This document shows positions 51,829-62,182 of a stretch of DNA of 64,000 nucleotides, piece by piece; within the stretch, counting starts at the first letter, position 1; the number at the start of each line of letters is the position of its first letter. The notes under the pieces were generated by a model that did not search any database, had not been told where the DNA came from, and saw only the letters and a program-made list of their open reading frames with translations. This DNA comes from Trabulsiella guamensis ATCC 49490. Lineage in GTDB: Bacteria; Pseudomonadota; Gammaproteobacteria; Enterobacterales; Enterobacteriaceae. Both the position numbers and the translations under genes were made by a program. The stretch is taken from positions 90,316-154,315 of the forward strand of contig NZ_JMTB01000078.1 of NCBI RefSeq assembly GCF_000734965.1, in the 5' to 3' direction.

Positions 51829-52550
51829 AAGGCCTGGGTCAGCGCCGTATACCCTTCCGAGTATTGCTGCTCTGGCCCACGGATCACCAGCCGATCGCAA
51901 AAATACTCACCGGCTTTTGGCGAAAACGCCAACAATACGCGATGCGGCGGACGCAGTTCGGTTTCGGCGATGTCCGTCCGCAGACGCAGATTCCAGCCGA
52001 GCGAAAGTGCCTTCTCGGTAAATGCCGTGCCGATGCTTTCTGGCAGCACCAGACAGAAAAACCCCTCTTCAGTGATCGCTTCTGCAGCGCAATTCAGCAG
52101 AGCGGTGTGATCGAGCGACGTGGTATAACGGGCTTGTTCACGCTGTGGCGTCGCACACTCCACGCCCTGCTCATAATAGGGAGGATTGCTGACAATCAGG
52201 TCATAACGGCGGGTTTGCTGGTGAAGCCATTGCTGAATATCCGCATGATGCACCTTCACGCGCGTAGACCACGGCGATTCGGCGACGTTTTCCTGTGCCT
52301 GCGCAGCGGCGTCGTCATCAAGTTCAACGGCATCAATGGTAACGTGATCGTCGGTTCTTTGCGCCAGCATCAGCGCCAGCAGACCGCTTCCCGTACCAAT
52401 ATCAAGAATACGATTGACGCGGGCAATCGGAGCCCAAGCACCCAACAGAATGCCATCAGTCCCCACTTTCATGGCACAACGATCGTGCGCAACAAAGAAC
52501 TGCTTGAAGGTAAATCCATTACGGCGCAGCACGGATTTTGGGTCAAACAT
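51813..52550 (-). CDS. trmN: tRNA1(Val) (adenine(37)-N6)-methyltransferase
   Basis: The product has 245 residues from [20 protein letters not shown], matching the E. coli YfiC length; AGGA lies 8 bases before this ATG. The SAM motif I is [18 protein letters not shown], and the N6-adenine methyltransferase signature is NPPYY (in [15 protein letters not shown]). It methylates A37 of tRNA1-Val. A longer frame with 16 more codons has no homology. It diverges from srmB. Confidence 0.93.
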   Translation of the reverse strand: MFDPKSVLRRNGFTFKQFFVAHDRCAMKVGTDGILLGAWAPIARVNRILDIGTGSGLLALMLAQRTDDHVTIDAVELDDDAAAQAQENVAESPWSTRVKVHHADIQQWLHQQTRRYDLIVSNPPYYEQGVECATPQREQARYTTSLDHTALLNCAAEAITEEGFFCLVLPESIGTAFTEKALSLGWNLRLRTDIAETELRPPHRVLLAFSPKAGEYFCDRLVIRGPEQQYSEGYTALTQAFYLFM

Positions 52551-52682
52551 AACATGCATCCTGGCAAGTAAAAGCGGGATTTGTTTTAGGTTATGCACAA
52601 TACCTGAGAACAGTTATCCATACAAACAGATGAACATTACAGCCGTAACGTCTATAATCAGCGCCCCACACAGAGGTAGATC

Positions 52683-54017
52683 ATGACTGTAACGACTTTT
52701 TCCGAACTCGAACTCGACGAAAACCTTCTGGATGCCCTCCAGGATAAAGGTTTCACTCGCCCGACCGCCATTCAGGCTGCCGCTATTCCGCCTGCGCTCG
52801 ATGGCCGTGATGTCCTTGGTTCTGCGCCGACCGGTACCGGTAAAACGGCGGCATATCTGCTGCCTGCGTTGCAGCACCTGCTCGACTTTCCGCGCAAAAA
52901 ATCCGGGCCACCGCGCATTTTGATCCTGACACCGACCCGTGAGCTGGCCATGCAGGTTGCCGATCACGCTCGCGAGCTGGCGGCACATACCCACCTTGAT
53001 ATCGCCACAATCACCGGCGGTGTGGCTTATATGAACCATGCGGAAGTGTTCAGCGAAAATCAGGATATCGTTGTCGCAACGACAGGTCGTCTGCTGCAAT
53101 ATATTAAAGAAGAAAATTTCGATTGCCGCGCGGTCGAAACGCTCATTCTTGACGAAGCGGATCGGATGCTCGACATGGGTTTTGCCCAGGACATTGAGCA
53201 TATTTCCGGTGAAACCCGCTGGCGCAAGCAAACCCTGCTGTTTTCCGCTACCCTGGAAGGCGACGCCATAAAAGATTTTGCTGAGCGTCTGCTGGAAGAT
53301 CCGGTGGAGGTTTCCGCTACGCCATCCACCCGTGAGCGCAAGAAAATTCATCAGTGGTATTACCGTGCCGACAACTTCGAACACAAAGTCGCCCTGTTGA
53401 AGCACCTGCTGAAACAGGAGGACGCCACCCGTTCTATTGTGTTCGTGCGTAAACGCGAGCGTGTACACGAACTGGCGGAAATGCTGCGTTCGTCAGGCAT
53501 TAATAACTGCTACCTTGAAGGCGAGATGGCGCAGGTTAAACGTAACGAAGGTATTAAACGTCTTACTGACGGTCGCGTTAACGTGCTGATTGCCACCGAT
53601 GTTGCCGCCCGCGGGATTGATATTCCTGATGTGAGTCACGTCATTAACTTCGACATGCCGCGCAGTGGAGACACCTACCTGCACCGCATCGGCCGTACTG
53701 GGCGCGCGGGACGCAAAGGTACCGCAATCTCGCTGGTTGAAGCCCATGATCACCTGCTGCTGCAGAAAATCGGTCGCTATATCGAAGAACCGCTAAAGCC
53801 GCGCGTCATTGATGAGCTTCGCCCGACCACGCGCGCACCAAGCGAAAAGATGACCGGGAAACCATCGAAGAAAGCGCTGGCGAAACGCGAAGAGAAGAAA
53901 AAAGAGAAAGAGAAAGAAAAACCGCGCGTCAAAAAACGCCATCGCGATACTAAGAACATTGGTAAGCGTCGTAAGCCGAGCGGCAGCACAGCCTCAACAC
54001 CATCAACAGAAGAGTAA
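52683..54017 (+). CDS. srmB: SrmB, DEAD-box RNA helicase
   Basis: The product has 444 residues (E. coli 444). Helicase motifs run in order: GTGKT (about 54), PTRELAMQV (about 85), DEADRMLDMG (about 158), FSATLEGDA (about 192), ATDVAARGIDIPDV (about 310) and HRIGRTGRAGRKG (about 338). The C-terminal 70 residues are lysine- and arginine-rich (KKKEKEKEKPRVKKR) and bind RNA. It acts early in 50S ribosomal subunit assembly. Confidence 0.97.
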   Translation: MTVTTFSELELDENLLDALQDKGFTRPTAIQAAAIPPALDGRDVLGSAPTGTGKTAAYLLPALQHLLDFPRKKSGPPRILILTPTRELAMQVADHARELAAHTHLDIATITGGVAYMNHAEVFSENQDIVVATTGRLLQYIKEENFDCRAVETLILDEADRMLDMGFAQDIEHISGETRWRKQTLLFSATLEGDAIKDFAERLLEDPVEVSATPSTRERKKIHQWYYRADNFEHKVALLKHLLKQEDATRSIVFVRKRERVHELAEMLRSSGINNCYLEGEMAQVKRNEGIKRLTDGRVNVLIATDVAARGIDIPDVSHVINFDMPRSGDTYLHRIGRTGRAGRKGTAISLVEAHDHLLLQKIGRYIEEPLKPRVIDELRPTTRAPSEKMTGKPSKKALAKREEKKKEKEKEKPRVKKRHRDTKNIGKRRKPSGSTASTPSTEE

Positions 54018-54052
54018 AAAAAAGCCGGGAAATAACATTCCCGGCTTTTTTA
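54018..54052. terminator. Bidirectional terminator between srmB and grcA
   Basis: Arms AAAAAGCCGGGAA and TTCCCGGCTTTTT surround a short loop, with A and T runs on the two sides. It serves both the srmB and grcA directions. Confidence 0.92.
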
Positions 54053-54072
54053 TTTCCACGCCCGTAAGAGAA

Positions 54073-54456
54073 TTACAGGCTTTCTGTAAAGGTACGAGCG
54101 ATAACGTCGCGCTGTTGTTCCGGAGTCAGGGAGTTGAAACGAACCGCATAACCCGAAACGCGGATGGTCAGCTGCGGGTATTTTTCCGGATGCTTAACCG
54201 CATCTTCCAGCGTTTCACGACGCAGCACGTTAACGTTCAGGTGCTGGCCGCCTTCTACACGCACTTCCGGTTTTACATCTACCGGGATTTCACGGTATTC
54301 AATGTCGCCCAGATTGCTGACAGCAACAACCTGATCTTCCGTGAAATCGCCTTTAGCACACAGGCAGCGAGCTTCACCCTTCTCACTGTCCAGCAACCAG
54401 AAAGAGTTCAGCAGATTGTCGTTTGCGGCTTTAGTAATCTGAATACCTGTAATCAT
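54073..54456 (-). CDS. grcA: GrcA (YfiD), stress-induced glycyl radical cofactor
   Basis: The product has 127 residues from [20 protein letters not shown]. The glycyl radical motif [12 protein letters not shown] puts the radical at G102, in the C-terminal pyruvate formate-lyase-like domain. It replaces an oxygen-damaged PFL C-terminus and restores activity. An in-frame extension of 10 codons upstream is not conserved. Two FNR boxes lie upstream. Confidence 0.97.
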   Translation of the reverse strand: MITGIQITKAANDNLLNSFWLLDSEKGEARCLCAKGDFTEDQVVAVSNLGDIEYREIPVDVKPEVRVEGGQHLNVNVLRRETLEDAVKHPEKYPQLTIRVSGYAVRFNSLTPEQQRDVIARTFTESL

Positions 54457-54565
54457 TTGGTGCCTCCTCAGGCTCTGCATATTCATTTAACCGGCCGGTT
54501 TACGGCCAATTGGTAAAACCATTGTTGCTTGAGTGTATGTATAACAGTGGCACCCCCTCGATTCT

Positions 54566-54579
54566 TTGATTTATATCAA
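54566..54579. promoter_or_regulatory. FNR box, proximal, upstream of grcA
   Basis: TTGAT-TTAT-ATCAA is a perfect FNR dyad. Its centre lies 53 bases from the second box. In E. coli yfiD the FNR sites are at -40.5 and -93.5, exactly the same separation; this implies a start near 54532. Confidence 0.9.
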
Positions 54580-54618
54580 TAAAAACCACACCGAAAAGAT
54601 GGGTATACCAGAAAATAC

Positions 54619-54632
54619 TTGTTTTATATCAA
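54619..54632. promoter_or_regulatory. FNR box, distal, upstream of grcA
   Basis: TTGTT-TTAT-ATCAA has one mismatch to the FNR dyad. The upstream FNR site of yfiD in E. coli dampens expression under full anaerobiosis. The rest of the grcA-ung spacer (54457-54772) holds no gene. Confidence 0.8.
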
Positions 54633-54772
54633 GTTACACCACCTGCTGCGCCAAATTATTTTTGTAAAGTTTCAACTTTTTTTATAGCAACGACGACGTT
54701 TGTGATTTACAGATTTTGTTATGCAGAAAGAAGCCGTTAAGCTATCCCTATACAGATTCGCAGGAGAGCGAA

Positions 54773-55462
54773 ATGACAACTGAATTAACCTGGCACGACG
54801 TGCTGGCTGACGAAAAGCAACAACCTTACTTTCTGAATACACTCAAGACCGTCGCCAGCGAGCGGCAGTCAGGTATAACCATCTATCCCCCGCAGAAAGA
54901 TGTGTTTAACGCCTTTCGTTTTACTGAGTTGGGCGATGTGAAGGTTGTCATTCTCGGTCAGGATCCCTATCACGGTCCTGGACAGGCGCATGGTCTGGCG
55001 TTTTCTGTTCGTCCCGGCATCGCCACGCCGCCATCATTGCTCAATATGTATAAAGAACTGGAGCAATCCATTCCTGGCTTTACCCGCCCGGATCACGGTT
55101 ATCTGGAAAGCTGGGCGCGTCAGGGTGTTCTGTTGCTCAATACCGTTTTAACAGTACGTGCAGGTCAGGCACACTCACACGCCAGTCTGGGGTGGGAAAC
55201 ATTTACGGATAAGGTCATCAGCCTTATCAACGAACATCGCGAAGGGGTGGTGTTTTTATTGTGGGGATCACACGCCCAGAAGAAAGGGACGATTATCGAC
55301 AAACAGCGTCATCATGTATTACGGGCCCCTCACCCATCGCCGCTGTCGGCACATCGCGGCTTCTTCGGCTGTAACCATTTTGTGCTGGCAAATGAGTGGT
55401 TGTCACAGCAGGGTGAAACACCCATTGACTGGATGCCCGTGCTACCGGCAGAAAGCGAGTAA
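54773..55462 (+). CDS. ung: Uracil-DNA glycosylase
   Basis: The product has 229 residues from [20 protein letters not shown], preceded by CAGGAG. The water-activating motif is [17 protein letters not shown] (catalytic aspartate about 64), and the DNA-intercalating motif is [10 protein letters not shown] (histidine about 187). It removes uracil from DNA to start base excision repair. An in-frame extension of 19 codons upstream is not conserved. Confidence 0.97.
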   Translation: MTTELTWHDVLADEKQQPYFLNTLKTVASERQSGITIYPPQKDVFNAFRFTELGDVKVVILGQDPYHGPGQAHGLAFSVRPGIATPPSLLNMYKELEQSIPGFTRPDHGYLESWARQGVLLLNTVLTVRAGQAHSHASLGWETFTDKVISLINEHREGVVFLLWGSHAQKKGTIIDKQRHHVLRAPHPSPLSAHRGFFGCNHFVLANEWLSQQGETPIDWMPVLPAESE

Positions 55463-55463
55463 T

Positions 55464-55493
55464 AAAAAAGCCAGCATCATCGCTGGCTTTTTT
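55464..55493. terminator. Bidirectional terminator between ung and yfiF
   Basis: Arms AAAAAAGCCAGC and GCTGGCTTTTTT are perfectly complementary around a short loop and lie between the two convergent stop codons. Confidence 0.92.
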
Positions 55494-55496
55494 GCA

Positions 55497-56567
55497 TCAG
55501 GCTTTGTTCTGTCGCCACCATTCGGCAAGCAATACACCGGTCGCAACGGAGACGTTCAGACTCTCCACATGACCGGTGCCATTGATTGATACGCTCAGAT
55601 CGGCGCTGTCGAGGGCGGCATCAGACAGACCATCTCGCTCCTGCCCCAGCACCAGCACCATCTTCTTCGGCAGCGTAGCTTTAAACAGTGGCGTGCCTTT
55701 ATGGCTGGAGGTGGAAACGATGGTATAACCCGCATTGCGGAACTGATCCAGCGTCTCGATGAAGCTGTCGCCGGTGATCGGCTCCACATGCTCGGCACCA
55801 CCTTCTGCGGTACGAATTGCCGCACCGGATTCCAGCAGCGCTGCATCTTGTACCACCACGCCTTTCACGCCGAAGTGCGCGCAGCTGCGCATCATCGCGC
55901 CGAGGTTATGCGGGTTGCCGACATCTTCCAGCGCCAGTACGCAATCATCTTCTGCCGCCTTACTGACCCACTGCTTCACCGTGGTACCGTTACGTTTTTT
56001 GATCAGGAAGCAGACGCCGCCATGATGCTCAGTACCAGAGGCTTTTGTCAGCTCAGCATCATCCACCACGTGATACGCTTTGCGGTTCGCCGCCATCCAG
56101 CACAGCGCCTCTTTAAAACGCGGCGTCACACTCTGGATAAACCAGGCGCGAACGATAGAATCCGGACGGCTCTGAAACAGGGCCTGGCAGGCATTTTCGC
56201 CATACACGCGCGTCTCTTCCGCGCGCTGACGGCGCAGCACTTCCGGGTCAATAAAACTTTTACCGCTGATGCCACCGTGATCCGGTTTCACCGGCGTGTC
56301 ATCCCCCGGCGCGCGGGAAACGGTACGCCACGGAGAAGCATCACGATCGCGATCACCACGATCATTGCGATCACGGTTGCGCTCGCGCGCAGGTTGCGCG
56401 GATTTTCCCTCACGCACCGGACGACGACCACCTTCAGTACGGGAAGCGCCACTACGCCCTCCCCCCTTTCCGGTACGCGGATTCTGGGTGCGTTTATCCG
56501 AGTCATCATCACTGCGGACATACATCACTTTGACCTTGCCGCTTTTATTCTTTAGTTCGTCGTTCAT
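55497..56567 (-). CDS. yfiF: YfiF, SPOUT-family RNA methyltransferase (TrmH type)
   Basis: The product has 356 residues from [20 protein letters not shown], with GGAG at 6-base spacing; the E. coli protein has 345. The N-terminal 90 residues are basic and low-complexity. The C-terminal half is a SPOUT domain: [39 protein letters not shown] and [16 protein letters not shown] carry the three SAM/knot motifs. It is probably an rRNA or tRNA 2'-O-methyltransferase; the target is not established. The low-complexity segment is about 11 residues longer than in E. coli ([16 protein letters not shown]). Confidence 0.9.
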   Translation of the reverse strand: MNDELKNKSGKVKVMYVRSDDDSDKRTQNPRTGKGGGRSGASRTEGGRRPVREGKSAQPARERNRDRNDRGDRDRDASPWRTVSRAPGDDTPVKPDHGGISGKSFIDPEVLRRQRAEETRVYGENACQALFQSRPDSIVRAWFIQSVTPRFKEALCWMAANRKAYHVVDDAELTKASGTEHHGGVCFLIKKRNGTTVKQWVSKAAEDDCVLALEDVGNPHNLGAMMRSCAHFGVKGVVVQDAALLESGAAIRTAEGGAEHVEPITGDSFIETLDQFRNAGYTIVSTSSHKGTPLFKATLPKKMVLVLGQERDGLSDAALDSADLSVSINGTGHVESLNVSVATGVLLAEWWRQNKA

Positions 56568-56773
56568 TTCTTTCTCCACCTGCGCTGCGCGAAGCGCGAA
56601 GATTACCCGATGTGGCCCCGCTTCGCCATGACTTCCTACAAAAGACTATGACTATTGTACTCATTGAATAAACCACTTTGTCCATTCAGATGCCTTCGCC
56701 GATAATATGTAACATTATCGAAACAATCTGGCAGCGGCGTGATGCCGTTGCCCATTCAGACCCGAGGTTAGTT

Positions 56774-57199
56774 ATGAATACCGTTTGTGCCAGCTGTCAG
56801 GCGCTCAACCGCATCCCCGATGATCGTCTTAACGACGCTGCGAAATGTGGACGCTGTGGTCATGACCTGTTTGATGGTGATGTGATCAATGCCACCGGTG
56901 CAACGCTGGATAAATTGCTGAAAGATGATCTTCCTGTTGTGGTCGATTTCTGGGCGCCGTGGTGCGGCCCTTGCAAAAACTTTGCGCCGATCTTTGAAGA
57001 TGTCGCGGAAGAGCGCAGCGGAAAAATGCGCTTTGTTAAAGTGAATACGGAAGCGGAACGCGAACTGAGCGCACGCTTTAATATCCGCAGCATTCCGACC
57101 ATCATGATTTTCAAAAATGGTGAAGTGGTTGATATGCTGAATGGCGCCGTACCGAAAGCGCCGTTTGACAGCTGGCTGAACGAGGCCACGCCGTCCTGA
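56774..57199 (+). CDS. trxC: Thioredoxin 2 (TrxC)
   Basis: The product has 141 residues (139 in E. coli) from [20 protein letters not shown]. An N-terminal zinc ribbon (two CxxC pairs: CASC and CGRC) is followed by a thioredoxin fold with the active site [12 protein letters not shown]. It reduces protein disulfides and is induced by OxyR in oxidative stress; I did not find a clear OxyR site in the 206-base spacer to yfiF. A longer in-frame start (32 codons) is not conserved. Confidence 0.96.
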   Translation: MNTVCASCQALNRIPDDRLNDAAKCGRCGHDLFDGDVINATGATLDKLLKDDLPVVVDFWAPWCGPCKNFAPIFEDVAEERSGKMRFVKVNTEAERELSARFNIRSIPTIMIFKNGEVVDMLNGAVPKAPFDSWLNEATPS

Positions 57200-57206
57200 T
57201 CCTGCC

Positions 57207-57230
57207 GGGGCACAGCTTGTGCCCCGTTTT
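57207..57230 (+). terminator. Terminator after trxC
   Basis: GGGGCACA (57207-57214) pairs with TGTGCCCC (57218-57225), with a T run at 57227-57230. It ends the trxC message before tapT. Confidence 0.85.
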
Positions 57231-57268
57231 AACCTCTGCGACAATAGCGTTTTTTCTGCCAGACACCC

Positions 57269-57967
57269 ATGACCGATAACGCCGTTCTCAGATTACGCGC
57301 TGAACGCCTTGCGCGCGCTACCCGCCCTTTTCTCGCCAGGGGAAACCGAATTCGTCGGTGCCAGCGTTGCCTGCTGCCGCTCAGACAGTGTTTGTGCGAT
57401 ACCCTAACCACTGCAAGCGCCAGGAGCCGTTTCTGCCTGGTGATGTTCGATACCGAGCCAATGAAACCGAGCAATACTGGTCGACTCATTGCGGACATTC
57501 TGCCCGACACTGACGCGTTTCAATGGTCACGGACCGCTCCGCCGCAAGCATTGCTGGATCTGGTGCGTAATCCGGATTATCAGCCCGTTGTGGTATTTCC
57601 GGCCTCGTATGCCGATCCCGAACGCCAGGTGATCAGCACGCCAGCCCGTGGTAAACCGCCGCTGTTTATTATGCTCGACGGCACCTGGACCGAAGCGCGG
57701 AAAATGTTTCGCAAAAGTCCGTGGCTCGATAACCTGCCGTTGATCTCAGTCGATCTGTCGCGCGTGTCAGCGTACCGGTTGCGTGAAGTCCATGCTGAAG
57801 GGCAGTACTGCACGGCGGAAGTGGCTATTGCGTTGCTGGATCTGGCGGGCGACACCGATGCCGCCGCCGCGCTTGGGGATCACTTTGACCGTTTCCGCTC
57901 GCGCTATCTGGCAGGAAAAACGCAGCATAAGGGAAGCGTCACAGCAGAAATGGAAGAAAGCGTTTAG
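57269..57967 (+). CDS. tapT: TapT (YfiP), DTW-domain tRNA acp3U47 transferase
   Basis: The product has 232 residues. An N-terminal zinc-type cysteine group (RCQRCLLPLRQCLC, about 31-44) precedes the DTW domain: LVRNPDYQPVVVFPAS, the motif LDGTWTEARKMFRKSPWL, and the later histidine-rich stretch. The enzyme adds the 3-amino-3-carboxypropyl group from SAM to U47 of certain tRNAs. It precedes patZ with 33 bases between. Confidence 0.92.
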   Translation: MTDNAVLRLRAERLARATRPFLARGNRIRRCQRCLLPLRQCLCDTLTTASARSRFCLVMFDTEPMKPSNTGRLIADILPDTDAFQWSRTAPPQALLDLVRNPDYQPVVVFPASYADPERQVISTPARGKPPLFIMLDGTWTEARKMFRKSPWLDNLPLISVDLSRVSAYRLREVHAEGQYCTAEVAIALLDLAGDTDAAAALGDHFDRFRSRYLAGKTQHKGSVTAEMEESV

Positions 57968-58000
57968 AATCATCCAGTCACTTGTGCAAAGGAGACCGGT

Positions 58001-60665
58001 ATGAGCCAGCGTGGCCTGGAAGCGCTACTTCGCCCTAAATCGATCGCTGTCATTGGCGCCTCAATGAAAGCCTCAGCGTGCCGGTTATCTGATGATGCGC
58101 AATTTGCTGTCTGGCGGCTTCAGCGGCCCGGTGTTGCCCGTCACGCCGAACTGGAAAGCGGTGCTGGGCGTTCTCGCCTGGCCGGACATAGACAGTCTGC
58201 CATTCACACCTGACCTGGCGGTACTCTGCACTCATGCGAAACGAAATCTGGCTTTACTGGAAGCATTAGGCGAGAAAGGATGTAAAACCTGCATTATCCT
58301 CTCCTCGCCACCTGAACAGTTTGCCGAACTGAAAACCTGTGCCCGTCGTTATCAGATGCGGCTTTTAGGACCAAACAGTCTTGGACTGCTGGCCCCATGG
58401 CAGGGGCTGAACGCCAGTTTTTCGCCAGTCCCCATTCGCCCTGGCAAACTGGCGTTTATTTCGCAATCCGCTGCGGTGTCTAATACGATCCTCGACTGGG
58501 CGCAGCAGCGTGAGATGGGGTTTTCTTACTTCATCGCCCTCGGTGACAGTCTGGATATCGACGTCGATGATTTGCTTGATTACCTCGCCCGCGATACCAA
58601 AACCAGCGCCATTTTGCTCTATCTGGAACATCTCAGCGATGCGCGTCGGTTCGTTTCCGCCGCACGCAGCGCTTCGCGCAATAAACCCATTCTGGTAATT
58701 AAAAGCGGTCGCAGCCCGGACGCGCAACGATTGTTGCAGGTCAATTCCGGGATCGATCCTGCGTGGGATGCCGCTATCCAGCGCGCTGGTTTACTGCGCG
58801 TGCAGGATACACACGAACTCTTTTCGGCCGTTGAAACCCTGAGCCATATGCGCCCGTTGCGCGGCGACAAACTGATGATTGTCAGTAATGGCGCGGCCCC
58901 GGCAGCGCTGGCGCTGGATGAACTCTGGCTGCGCAATGGTAAGCTGGCAACGCTGAGCGAAGAGACGCTTGCGCGGTTGCGTCAGGCATTACGCGACGGC
59001 GTGGAAATCGCTAACCCGCTGGATTTACGCGACGATGCGTTAAGTGAACACTATACCGCTGTGATCAATATTCTTCTGGACAGCCAGGACTTTGATGCAT
59101 TGCTGGTGATCCATGCTCCCAGTGCCGCCTCACCGGGCACAGAAAGCGCGCTGGCGCTGATTGATGCGGTGAAAAAACATCCACGTGGCAAATATGTGAG
59201 CGTGCTGACTAACTGGTGCGGAGAATATTCTTCACAGGAAGCGCGACGTCTGTTCAGCGACGCCGGCATTCCAACATATCGCACGCCTGAAGGGACGATC
59301 ACCGCCTTTATGCATATGGTTGAATATCGTCGAAACCAGAAGCAATTACGTGAAACGCCGACGATCCCGCTAAACCTGACGGCCAATGCGGCGCAAGCGC
59401 ACTCTCTGCTGCAAAAAGCCATCGCCGATGGCGCGACTTCACTCGACACGCATGAAGTCCAGCCGGTACTGAAGGCTTACGGTCTGCACACACTGCCGAC
59501 CTGGATTGCCGCCGACAGCACGGAGGCAGTCCATATTGCCGAACAGATTGGTTATCCGGTGGCGCTGAAACTGCGGTCACCCGATATTCCGCATAAATCG
59601 GAAGTACAGGGTGTCATGCTCTATCTGCGCACAGCGTCTGAGGTCCAGAGCGCAGCGGATGCCATGCTTGATCGCGTGAAAATGACATGGCCACAGGCGC
59701 GCATTCATGGTCTGCTGGTGCAAAGTATGGCGAACCGTGCTGGTGCCCAGGAATTACGTGTTGTTGTTGAGCATGATCCGGTGTTTGGCCCGTTGATTAT
59801 GCTTGGCGAAGGCGGCGTTGAATGGCGCGCGCAGGATCAGGCCGCCGTCGCGTTACCGCCGCTGAACATGAACCTCGCCCGTTATCTGGTCATTCAGGCG
59901 ATCAAGAATAAAAAAATACGTGGTCGCAGCGCATTACGTCCGCTGGACGTCGCCGGACTGAGCCAGTTGTTGGTTCAGGTCTCCAACCTGATTGTCGATT
60001 GCCCGGAAATTCAGCGTCTTGATATTCATCCTTTGCTGGCGTCTGGTACCGAATTTACGGCGCTGGATGTCACACTGGAGATAGCACCGTTTGAAGGCGA
60101 CAATGAAAGCCGGCTGGCCGTGCGCCCTTATCCGCAGCAACTGGAACAATGGGTTGAGATGAAAAACGGCGAGCGCTGCCTGTTTCGACCAATCCTGCCG
60201 GAAGATGAACCGGCGCTACAGAGGTTCATCGCTCAGGTCACGAAGGAAGATCTCTACTATCGCTATTTCAGCGAGATCAACGAATTTACCCATGATGATT
60301 TAGCCAACATGACCCAGATCGACTACGATCGAGAAATGGCTTTCGTCGCCGTGCGAGTGTCTCCGGGTGAACCGGAGATCCTCGGCGTCGCACGGGCGAT
60401 TTCCGATCCTGATAATACAGATGCGGAATTCGCTGTGCTGGTGCGTTCGGATCTGAAAGGATTGGGCCTGGGACGCATGTTGCTGGAAAAACTGATTGGC
60501 TATGCCCGCGACCACGGTCTGGCGCGACTCACCGGGATTACGATGCCGCATAATCAGGGCATGGTGGCGCTGGCGCGTAAGCTGGGTTTCGAGGTAGACA
60601 TTCAACTCGAAGAGGGCATCGTTGGCTTAACGCTCAAACTGGCGTCCTCCGGTGATCGTGAGTAA
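58001..60665 (+). pseudogene. patZ: patZ (pka) with a single-base insertion: protein acetyltransferase, frameshifted near the 5' end
   Basis: AAAGGAG precedes ATG at 58001. The frame reads MSQRGLEALLRPKSIAVIGA then SMK, as in E. coli PatZ, but then goes out of frame and meets a stop at 58213. A G at about 58070 makes AAAG-CCTCAG; removing it restores KPQRAGYLMMRNLL and a continuous 887-residue reading to 60665 (E. coli 886). The rest is intact: CoA-binding/succinyl-CoA ligase-like domains (about 1-460), an ATP-grasp region (about 480-690) and a C-terminal GNAT domain (about 725-880, LVRSDLKGLGLGRMLLEKL). If real, the change removes the first Rossmann strand; a protein started at MMRN (58092) would lack 30 residues. 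PatZ acetylates and inactivates Acs and other metabolic enzymes. Confidence 0.88.
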
Positions 60666-60775
60666 GCTGCTGGAAATGTTGACCACTTTAGTCAGTAGTG
60701 GTGGTATTATTGTTCGCTTCTGTCGTCTGCATGGTACAGAGGACCCTTCAATAAACAGAGAAGAATTGCACTGTG

Positions 60776-62131
60776 ATGTTGTCAAAATTTAAGCGAAATA
60801 AACATCAACAACACCTTGCTCAACTACCTAAGCTTTCTCAGTCAGTTGATGATGTCGCGTTTTTTTACGCTCCCGCGGATTTTCGGGAAGCCCTGCTGGC
60901 GAAAATTGCCAGCGCCACGCAGCGTATCTGTATCGTTGCGCTTTATCTTGAGCAGGACGACGGCGGTAAGGGCATTTTGCAGGCACTGTATGATGCCAAA
61001 CGTCAACGCCCTGAATTAGACGTCCGCGTGCTGGTCGACTGGCATCGCGCACAGCGTGGCCGCATCGGGGTGGCAGCATCGAATACCAACGCGGACTGGT
61101 ATTGCCGTATGGCGCAGGAAAATGCAGGCGTTGATGTGCCTGTTTATGGCGTGCCGGTCAATACCCGTGAAGCGCTGGGCGTTCTGCACTTCAAAGGCTT
61201 TATCATCGATGATTGTGTGCTCTACAGCGGTGCCAGTCTGAACGACGTCTATCTGCATCAGCATGACAAATACCGCTACGATCGCTACCACTGCGTTCGT
61301 AATCAGCAGATGGCGGATATCATGTTTAACTGGGCTGATCAGAATCTCGTACAAGGGCGTGGTGTTCACCGTCTGGATAAACCTGATCGTCCGAGAAGCC
61401 CGGAAATCAAAAACGATGTTCGTTTATATCGTCAGGAATTGCGCGATACCGGTTATCACTATCAGGGTGATGCCGATAATGAACAGCTTTCCGTCACACC
61501 GCTGGTCGGTCTGGGAAAATCGAGCGTCCTGAATAAAACCATCTTCCATTTAATGCCCTGTGCGGAGCATAAGCTCACCATTTGCACACCGTATTTCAAC
61601 CTGCCTGCCCTGCTGGTACGCAATATCATCCAGTTACTGCGGGAAGGGAAAAAGGTAGAGATCATTGTCGGCGATAAAACCGCCAACGACTTTTATATTC
61701 CGGAAGATCAGCCGTTTAAGATTATCGGCGCCCTGCCGTATCTCTATGAGATCAACCTGCGTCGCTTCCTCAGCCGCCTGCAGTATTACGTAAACACCGA
61801 ACAACTTGTGGTCCGTTTATGGAAAGATGATGACAATACTTATCATCTTAAAGGCATGTGGGTGGATGACGAATGGATGCTACTGACCGGGAACAACCTG
61901 AACCCGCGAGCCTGGCGTCTGGATCTCGAGAACGCTATTCTCATCCACGATCCGCAACACCAGCTGGCGGCATCCCGTCAAAAAGAGCTGGAGCTAATCC
62001 GCACGCACACAACTGTAGTGAAACATTATCGCGACCTGCAAAGCATCGCTGATTATCCGGTCAAAGTCCGTAAGCTGATCCGCCGTCTGCGCCGGATCCG
62101 AATAGACAAGCTGATCAGCCGTATTCTGTAA
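60776..62131 (+). CDS. pssA: Phosphatidylserine synthase (CDP-diacylglycerol-serine)
   Basis: The product has 451 residues from MLSKFKRNKHQQHLAQLPKL, the E. coli length; a GTG one codon earlier is in frame. Two phospholipase-D motifs are visible: HFKGFIIDDCVLYSGASLND (about 138-157) and HLKGMWVDDEWMLLTGNNLN (about 357-376). It makes phosphatidylserine, the precursor of phosphatidylethanolamine. It is a peripheral protein that binds ribosomes in extracts and acidic membranes. Confidence 0.97.
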   Translation: MLSKFKRNKHQQHLAQLPKLSQSVDDVAFFYAPADFREALLAKIASATQRICIVALYLEQDDGGKGILQALYDAKRQRPELDVRVLVDWHRAQRGRIGVAASNTNADWYCRMAQENAGVDVPVYGVPVNTREALGVLHFKGFIIDDCVLYSGASLNDVYLHQHDKYRYDRYHCVRNQQMADIMFNWADQNLVQGRGVHRLDKPDRPRSPEIKNDVRLYRQELRDTGYHYQGDADNEQLSVTPLVGLGKSSVLNKTIFHLMPCAEHKLTICTPYFNLPALLVRNIIQLLREGKKVEIIVGDKTANDFYIPEDQPFKIIGALPYLYEINLRRFLSRLQYYVNTEQLVVRLWKDDDNTYHLKGMWVDDEWMLLTGNNLNPRAWRLDLENAILIHDPQHQLAASRQKELELIRTHTTVVKHYRDLQSIADYPVKVRKLIRRLRRIRIDKLISRIL

Positions 62132-62137
62132 TTCTCT

Positions 62138-62164
62138 GGCCCCGCTCATCCGGGGCCTTTTCTT
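62138..62164 (+). terminator. Terminator after pssA
   Basis: GGCCCC and GGGGCC (62138-62157) flank a short loop, followed by TTTTCTT. It lies between the pssA stop and yfiM. Confidence 0.88.
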
Positions 62165-62182
62165 ATGGAGCTTGCCCGTCTC

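Noticed and set aside
55701..56555. 284-codon plus-strand frame opposite yfiF
   Set aside because: It is antisense to the SPOUT domain and the low-complexity tail, so its composition explains the open frame.
58001..58213. A separate 70-residue gene at the start of patZ
   Set aside because: Its first 23 residues are the patZ start and the rest is out-of-frame patZ sequence; it is a product of the one-base insertion.
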